A DNA stretch of 10,426 bases from Aurantibrevibacter litoralis (lineage in GTDB: Bacteria > Bacteroidota > Bacteroidia > Flavobacteriales > Flavobacteriaceae), in the NCBI RefSeq assembly GCF_034651555.1, contig NZ_JAYEEQ010000034.1, positions 1 to 10,426 on the forward strand, read 5' to 3'. A program made the position numbers and the translations under genes. Under the pieces are notes generated by a model that did no database searches, was not told the DNA's origin, and saw nothing but the letters and a program-made list of their open reading frames with translations. Shown here piece after piece: positions 6,787 through 10,426 of this stretch. Numbering within the stretch: position 1 is the first letter of the stretch; each line of letters begins with the position of its first letter.

Positions 6787-8881
6787 CGTTTTTATTTTTT
6801 GTATCGTGCTTTAATTTTATCCTTATAGTCATTCAATTTATTTTTGTTTAGTCGTCCATAGGATGCTTTTATTAAGCCAATAATTCCAACTGAAATTAAT
6901 GTACTTATTCCAATTCGAAAAATCCATTGACGTGTTGAACTTGTTTCGGCATCAATATTATCTATAAATTGACTTATATAATTCCATTCTTGAGTTTTAA
7001 AAGCAAAACAAAGAATTACGATAAAGGATAATATTATTGCAAGTGGTATCCAATAAAATATTGCGGGTTTTTGAAACTTCCTTAGTTCATCCTTTTCGTG
7101 AAGAGCATAATTTTCTTTTTCAAGCTGTTCAATCTTTGTGTCTTTCTGGCTAATGATTGATTCTTTAGAGTCATTATGTTCCTCTAACTTTTTTATTCTT
7201 TGGTCGCTCGAATTAGCTAGTTCTTCTTGTTTTGTTTCAAGTTCTTTAAGCTTTTTTTCAAGAATACTTTCTGATGCGTTAACGGTAAGTTCAAATAGTT
7301 CATCTGAATCCTTTGTTTTTAACATTATTTTCTCAAATCCTTGATTAATAAGTTGTTCAGTAATATAAGATTGTTGTTCAAAATTTGATGTAACTTCTGA
7401 AATACCTGCTAAAACGTTATGAATATTTTCACTACTTATTTGTTTTTCAGGTATTGGAAGATTTAAAAAACTAACAAAACTCTTAAAGTCATCAGTAGTT
7501 CTAGTTTGATATCTTAATAACAAACTCATCCATTGACTTGGAATAATAATCAGAGGTGCTGAATTACCTCTATAAAAATCCCATCTTCTTAATGATTGGT
7601 CCATAGAAAGAAAAAATTGTTTGGTATCAAATATGCTGTTATTCTTATCTCCACGCAGATTTTCTAATAGTAAAACATTTTTTGCGTCAAATTCATAAGC
7701 ATTAAGATTTCCGTTATTCGTATCTGATGATTTATGATTTCTAATTGAGGAAATATAGTCCATTAATGTTTCATTTGTCTTCTTTTCATCCTCTTTGAGT
7801 ACATTTCTATAATCAATAGTAATATTCATATTGGAACAAAACGCTTGATAATTAGCGAGTATATCAGCTTTAAATAAATCTAAAGAATGGTTCTGTTTTC
7901 CAATTCTCCAATTATAGTAAAAATTATAAATGTCTTTTAAGCTTGAAAAAAACTGATTTTTAAACAAAGCTGGATTGACTTCATTTTTGAAAGGCCTGTT
8001 TGTTAATCGTTGTAGATAATAATCAATAGTATCTTTAAATTCTTTATCCGTGTATTTAGAAATTAAGAGCTCTGTTTTAGATTCTTGAAATCGTTTTAAA
8101 AATGTTACAGACCTTTTTTTACGGTCTTCTCCGTTAAGACCTAAAGTTCTGAACAGAACATTGGTGTCTAAATAAAATGTTTTATTTTTTAAGTTGTTTA
8201 AATCTAAGCCTTGTTTTGAGTGATTTGAAATCAAACAATATTCGATTGCAAAACTGGCGATATCAAATATCGATTTATTCTTTTCTAAATTATCCCATTT
8301 TAAAAAGGCGTTAATCAATTCTCTTTCTTCGGGATTATAGTTGTGGTTATCTACGTTAATTAGTGCCTCAATTGTATTCTCCTTATCTATTAGTTTTTTA
8401 AAACTTTCTACATTCGAAGATAAAATATCATACAGAAATCTATAAATTAATTCCTTTAATGTTTTTGAATTATCTGGTGTGTTTTCGTCAGCAAAATAGA
8501 GGTCAATAAAATGCTCAATTGTATTTTCATCAATTTTTGCTTGAATTTGAGCTTTCCGTTTTTCTGTTAAAGACAAAATTTGTTTTTCATCTATTAAATT
8601 AATAATAAATGAATCTTGTTTTTTTGTAGATATAATATTGATTAGTTCAACTTCATCTATATGTAAATTATAATTATCAAAAATGAAATCAATAAGTTCG
8701 TGAATAGTAACCGAATTACGTTCCATTGCAAAAAGGCCGGTTTCAATAATTTTTCTAAGTGTTGTGTCACTAGAAACTAAATAATTATTGTCAGCGTAAA
8801 GTACAGCCGATAGTCTGAAAAGTTGGTTTTTATTTTTTGGATTCATTCAATTTATTTCTGTTTTTTCAAATGGCATACAAC
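6778..8881 (-). mobile_element. Cassette C6: membrane PIN-like protein
   Basis: Ends are GTTGTATGCC at 6778-6787 and its reverse complement at 8872-8881, extended as GTTT against ATTT. At 2.1 kb it is large for an integron-type cassette. Confidence 0.65.
6792..8846 (-). CDS. PIN-like domain protein with coiled coil and two C-terminal membrane helices
   Basis: Protein of 684 residues in three parts. The N-terminal third (about 1-215) is helical with no known motif. Residues about 222-440 look like a PIN-like ribonuclease fold. FYLDTNVLF supplies Asp227, YTDKEF supplies Glu269, YEFDAKNVLLL supplies Asp387 and FLSMDQSLRRW supplies Asp416. The last two strands (KQFFLSMD and APLIIIPSQW) fit the end of the fold. 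Spacing between the first and last acids is longer than in toxin PINs (VapC), resembling large PIN-like proteins. Residues about 526-590 form a charged coiled coil. Two membrane helices follow at about 594-616 and 641-659, then a basic tail. This suggests a membrane-anchored RNase, possibly in defence or stress (inference). Sole gene of cassette C6. The start is 26 bases from the core. Confidence 0.75.
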   Translation of the reverse strand: MNPKNKNQLFRLSAVLYADNNYLVSSDTTLRKIIETGLFAMERNSVTIHELIDFIFDNYNLHIDEVELINIISTKKQDSFIINLIDEKQILSLTEKRKAQIQAKIDENTIEHFIDLYFADENTPDNSKTLKELIYRFLYDILSSNVESFKKLIDKENTIEALINVDNHNYNPEERELINAFLKWDNLEKNKSIFDIASFAIEYCLISNHSKQGLDLNNLKNKTFYLDTNVLFRTLGLNGEDRKKRSVTFLKRFQESKTELLISKYTDKEFKDTIDYYLQRLTNRPFKNEVNPALFKNQFFSSLKDIYNFYYNWRIGKQNHSLDLFKADILANYQAFCSNMNITIDYRNVLKEDEKKTNETLMDYISSIRNHKSSDTNNGNLNAYEFDAKNVLLLENLRGDKNNSIFDTKQFFLSMDQSLRRWDFYRGNSAPLIIIPSQWMSLLLRYQTRTTDDFKSFVSFLNLPIPEKQISSENIHNVLAGISEVTSNFEQQSYITEQLINQGFEKIMLKTKDSDELFELTVNASESILEKKLKELETKQEELANSSDQRIKKLEEHNDSKESIISQKDTKIEQLEKENYALHEKDELRKFQKPAIFYWIPLAIILSFIVILCFAFKTQEWNYISQFIDNIDAETSSTRQWIFRIGISTLISVGIIGLIKASYGRLNKNKLNDYKDKIKARYKK

Positions 8882-9008
8882 GGTCTAGTGTATGATTTCG
8901 TTGCGTGTTTAAGCACTAAAGTTAGCAAATAAATCACAGATAGAAAGTCCGCGAGGACTTTCGTAAGTAAGCTCTAACTAGCAATGAATTATACACATTG
9001 TTGCCATT
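8873..9008. repeat. R6: attC-like cassette junction repeat, family A
   Basis: The left core GCATACAAC belongs to C6 and the right core GTTGCCATT to C7. Arms are GTGTATGATTTCGTTGC (8888-8904) and GCAATGAATTATACAC, ending at 8996. Wobbles lie at G8894 and G8900, and the left arm carries one extra T. Spacers are GGTCTA and ATT. The tip hairpin GAAAGTCC/GGACTTTC with loop GCGA (8943-8962) and most of the centre match R2, about 6 kb away. Confidence 0.8.
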
Positions 9009-9147
9009 AGTACTTTTTATTCCTAATTTGATTTCTCTTTTGTTTGATAGCTTCTCTTCTTGTTTTTGAAGTTGAAAATCGCAAAATTTTTGACAATTGT
9101 TCTAAAAAGCTTGTTGAAAGTTTCGAGGGTCTATATTTGGATTTCAT
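9007..9147 (-). CDS. Small basic hypothetical ORF (46 residues)
   Basis: A 47-codon frame starts at the ATG at 9145-9147, three bases after the TAG (9151-9153) of the anti-sigma-like gene, with GGAAAAATAG just upstream as a possible weak ribosome site. It stops with TAA at 9007-9009. The product begins MKSKYRPSKLSTSFLEQL and ends KRNQIRNKKY. About a third of the residues are Lys or Arg, including RREAIKQKRNQ near the C-terminus, so nucleic-acid binding is conceivable. Its stop codon overlaps the left end of the cassette (GTT core at 9000-9008), whereas other cassettes place the stop 14-18 bases inside. It fills what would otherwise be the only unexplained stretch in cassette C7. No homology is recognised, and it could be a chance frame. 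Confidence 0.5.
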   Translation of the reverse strand: MKSKYRPSKLSTSFLEQLSKILRFSTSKTRREAIKQKRNQIRNKKY

Positions 9148-9150
9148 ATG

Positions 9151-9738
9151 CTATTTTTCCAATTGATTTATTAATTCATTAATTCCAGATATTCTTGGGT
9201 TTATTTCTCTTTTTACTCTTTTTTTATTTAAGAAATATCCATAAATACCTATTCCGATTGTAGCCACATTAATAAGCGCAATCAAATGTATTGGAACTTT
9301 TTCCCAAACGCTGATAGTGAATAACAACATTATTGGGTAAACTGGCAATATTCCCCAATAGAAGTATGTTTTAAGGAATTTCTTTTGCGCTTGAAGATAT
9401 TCCCTGTTTTTTTTGAGATAATTGAGATAATTATTTTCCAAGTCACTAGGCTGAAACTTTTTGACACCTCGATATTTTATTATTAAATAAACTGCACAAA
9501 TAATCATTAAAGCCAATGCTATTTTTGTCAGAATGAATGGAATCTTGAATAATAAAAAAGTAGATAATAAAACTCCAAATATGGCTAAAACCGTTTCTGA
9601 AAGTTCTATATAGTTCCACCATTTGTCTAAACGCTTTAAACTCGATTGTAATTCTATCATTAATTTTGATTTCTCAAATTTTATGCGCTCTTGATTACTG
9701 GACGATTGCCAGATTTTAATTAATTCATCTTCTATCAT
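9151..9738 (-). CDS. Anti-sigma-factor-like membrane protein
   Basis: Protein of 195 residues whose ATG (9736-9738) overlaps the sigma-factor stop as ATGA. A soluble N-terminus of about 45 residues (MIEDELIKIWQSS...) precedes two pairs of predicted membrane helices, at about 47-65 and 70-88 and at 124-143 and 150-170, separated by a charged cytoplasmic loop. The tail is basic. The N-terminal pattern (acidic start, then IWQSS, then a long amphipathic helix) is common in Bacteroidota proteins encoded directly after ECF sigma factors. The inferred role is to hold that sigma factor at the membrane through the N-terminal segment. There is no zinc anti-sigma HxxxCxxC motif, so it is not a ZAS-type protein. 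The function is inferred from position and topology. Confidence 0.7.
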   Translation of the reverse strand: MIEDELIKIWQSSSNQERIKFEKSKLMIELQSSLKRLDKWWNYIELSETVLAIFGVLLSTFLLFKIPFILTKIALALMIICAVYLIIKYRGVKKFQPSDLENNYLNYLKKNREYLQAQKKFLKTYFYWGILPVYPIMLLFTISVWEKVPIHLIALINVATIGIGIYGYFLNKKRVKREINPRISGINELINQLEK

Positions 9739-10238
9739 AATATTCCATTTATACAGTTAAATAATTTTGATTTAATCCGCTTGATTTTTACAGCTATGTG
9801 ATTTTCAGATAACCCAAGTATGTCTGAAATTTCTCGGTATGCTATTCCCTCCAAATACAAAGCAACTATTGCTTTGTCTCCATCATTCAATTTTTTAACA
9901 CACTTTCTTAAAGCTATTATTTTTTCATCATTATTTCCATCTTCTACTTTAGAACTGATATTGATAATAGCTATGCTATCTAATCTTATAAATCGGTTTT
10001 GGTTTTTCGTGTATTTTGATTTGAAACGAAGACAAACATTTAATGCTATCCTAAACATCCAAGTACCAATAGATGAATTGCCTTTAAATGAACTCATCGA
10101 CTTCCAAATTTGAACTAAAACCTCTTGAAATAGGTCTTTTGAGTCTTCATTATTATCAGAATATATTGAACAAAGCCTAAATAATTTATCTTGGTTCTCT
10201 TCAAGTTCGGATAGAAATAGGCTTTTTTGTTTTTCCAT
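9735..10238 (-). CDS. ECF-type RNA polymerase sigma factor
   Basis: Protein of 167 residues, the usual length of an ECF sigma factor. Region 2 spans about 12-77, with SKDLFQEVLVQIWKSMSSFK (33-52, core binding and -10 recognition) and TWMFRIALNVCLRFKSK. Region 4 spans about 108-160 and ends in a helix-turn-helix, YREISDILGLSENHIAVKIK. Only an unrelated linker lies between, with no region 1 or 3, as expected for ECF. It directs RNA polymerase to a small set of promoters, likely its own among them. It is the first gene of cassette C7 and overlaps the anti-sigma-like gene. The leader is about 105 bases, much longer than in other cassettes, with AAAGGGAAG about 10 bases before the ATG as a possible ribosome site. 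This suggests its own promoter. Confidence 0.9.
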   Translation of the reverse strand: MEKQKSLFLSELEENQDKLFRLCSIYSDNNEDSKDLFQEVLVQIWKSMSSFKGNSSIGTWMFRIALNVCLRFKSKYTKNQNRFIRLDSIAIINISSKVEDGNNDEKIIALRKCVKKLNDGDKAIVALYLEGIAYREISDILGLSENHIAVKIKRIKSKLFNCINGIL

Positions 10239-10344
10239 TTTTAATACTTCCCTTTACTATTTTAGTTACCATAGTTCGAGAAATATGACAATTTAGAGAA
10301 CATTTTTTTTAAAAAGGATGAATTTTTACGGTTTGGTAGGTATT
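10239..10344 (-). promoter_or_regulatory. Long leader upstream of the sigma-factor gene, candidate promoter region
   Basis: About 105 bases separate the sigma-factor ATG from the cassette end, against roughly 12-50 bases in the other cassettes. On the minus strand it holds a purine-rich AAAGGGAAG close to the start codon and A/T-rich tracts. I could not match a Bacteroidota housekeeping promoter (TTTG, then TAnnTTTG) with confidence, so a promoter, perhaps recognised by the ECF factor itself, is inferred from length and context only. Confidence 0.3.
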
Positions 10345-10426
10345 AATGGCAACGTTGTTGTATATGGTTTGTTGCGTGTTTTAAGCACCTAATTTAGCAA
10401 ATAAAAACCGAATAGAAAATCCGCGA
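10345..10426. repeat. R7: attC-like cassette junction repeat, family A, cut by window edge
   Basis: The left core AATGGCAAC belongs to C7. The left arm GTATATGGTTTGTTGCGTG (10360-10378) keeps the two conserved G positions (G10366, G10371). The spacer is GTTGTT. The GTTGCGTG...TTAAGCAC...TTAGCAAATAAA centre follows, up to the first half of the tip hairpin at the window end. The right arm and next core lie outside. Confidence 0.7.

Larger units (their letters stand above)
9000..10353 (-). mobile_element. Cassette C7: ECF sigma, anti-sigma-like protein and small ORF
   Basis: Ends are GTTGCCATTA at 9000-9009 and its reverse complement at 10344-10353, extended as GTA against ATA. It carries two or three genes and the only long leader, so it looks self-regulated. 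Confidence 0.65.

Noticed and set aside
2777..9008. CRISPR array
   Set aside because: The repeats are far too long, contain internal inverted arms, are separated by genes of 0.9-2.1 kb, and no cas genes are present.
9820..10113. Plus-strand frame opposite the ECF sigma factor
   Set aside because: Fully antisense to a gene with unmistakable sigma region 2 and 4 motifs.
1442..10426. Clear-cut canonical integron attC sites
   Set aside because: The match in architecture is strong, but five of seven cores break GTTRRRY, regular extrahelical bases are not evident, and no integrase is seen, so only an attC-like label is justified.

Overview
The window is A+T-rich (roughly two-thirds A+T by eye). 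Its A-rich leaders mostly lack Shine-Dalgarno sequences. It carries an ECF sigma factor followed by a membrane anti-sigma-like protein, a TPR secretory protein and low-GC coding style. Together these point to a Bacteroidota genome, probably Flavobacteriia-like. All eleven supported genes lie on the minus strand.

The dominant feature is the layout. Every gene or gene pair is bounded by a structured intergenic repeat of about 123 bases (AAC to GTT), or 192 in one variant. There are seven: R1 1442-1645, R2 2777-2912, R3 3822-3956, R4 4957-5091, R5 6652-6786, R6 8873-9008 and R7 10345-10426, the last cut by the window edge. Each begins with AAC and ends with GTT. Each has long inverted arms and an asymmetric spacer (5-6 bases on one side, 3 on the other). 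Each segment between repeats starts with GTT plus six variable bases and ends with the exact reverse complement of those nine bases. The tag differs for every segment. This is the architecture of integron gene cassettes with attC sites. However, only two of seven cores fit the GTTRRRY consensus, and the stems carry conserved G.T wobbles rather than regular extrahelical bases. I therefore call it an attC-like cassette array. No integrase is present. If the analogy holds, the platform would lie beyond the right edge, upstream of the minus-strand genes.

Cassettes from left to right: C1 (partial, up to 1450), an SPFH/band 7 protein overlapping a short NAD-kinase-like N-terminal protein; C2 (1637-2785), a secreted TPR protein; C3 (2904-3830), a membrane-anchored small protein overlapping a second unknown; C4 (3948-4965), a three-helix membrane protein with a long soluble tail; C5 (5083-6660), a PLD-family nuclease-like domain fused to helicase-associated repeats; C6 (6778-8881), a PIN-like domain with coiled coil and two C-terminal membrane helices; C7 (9000-10353), an ECF sigma factor, a four-helix anti-sigma-like protein and a 46-residue basic ORF that runs into the recombination core.

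The genes do not form one pathway. They look like independently acquired cargo, several with nuclease, membrane-stress or regulatory character that would suit defence or stress functions (inference). The multi-gene cassettes C1, C3 and C7 all join their first two genes by ATGA overlaps, so these pairs were probably captured as coupled units.
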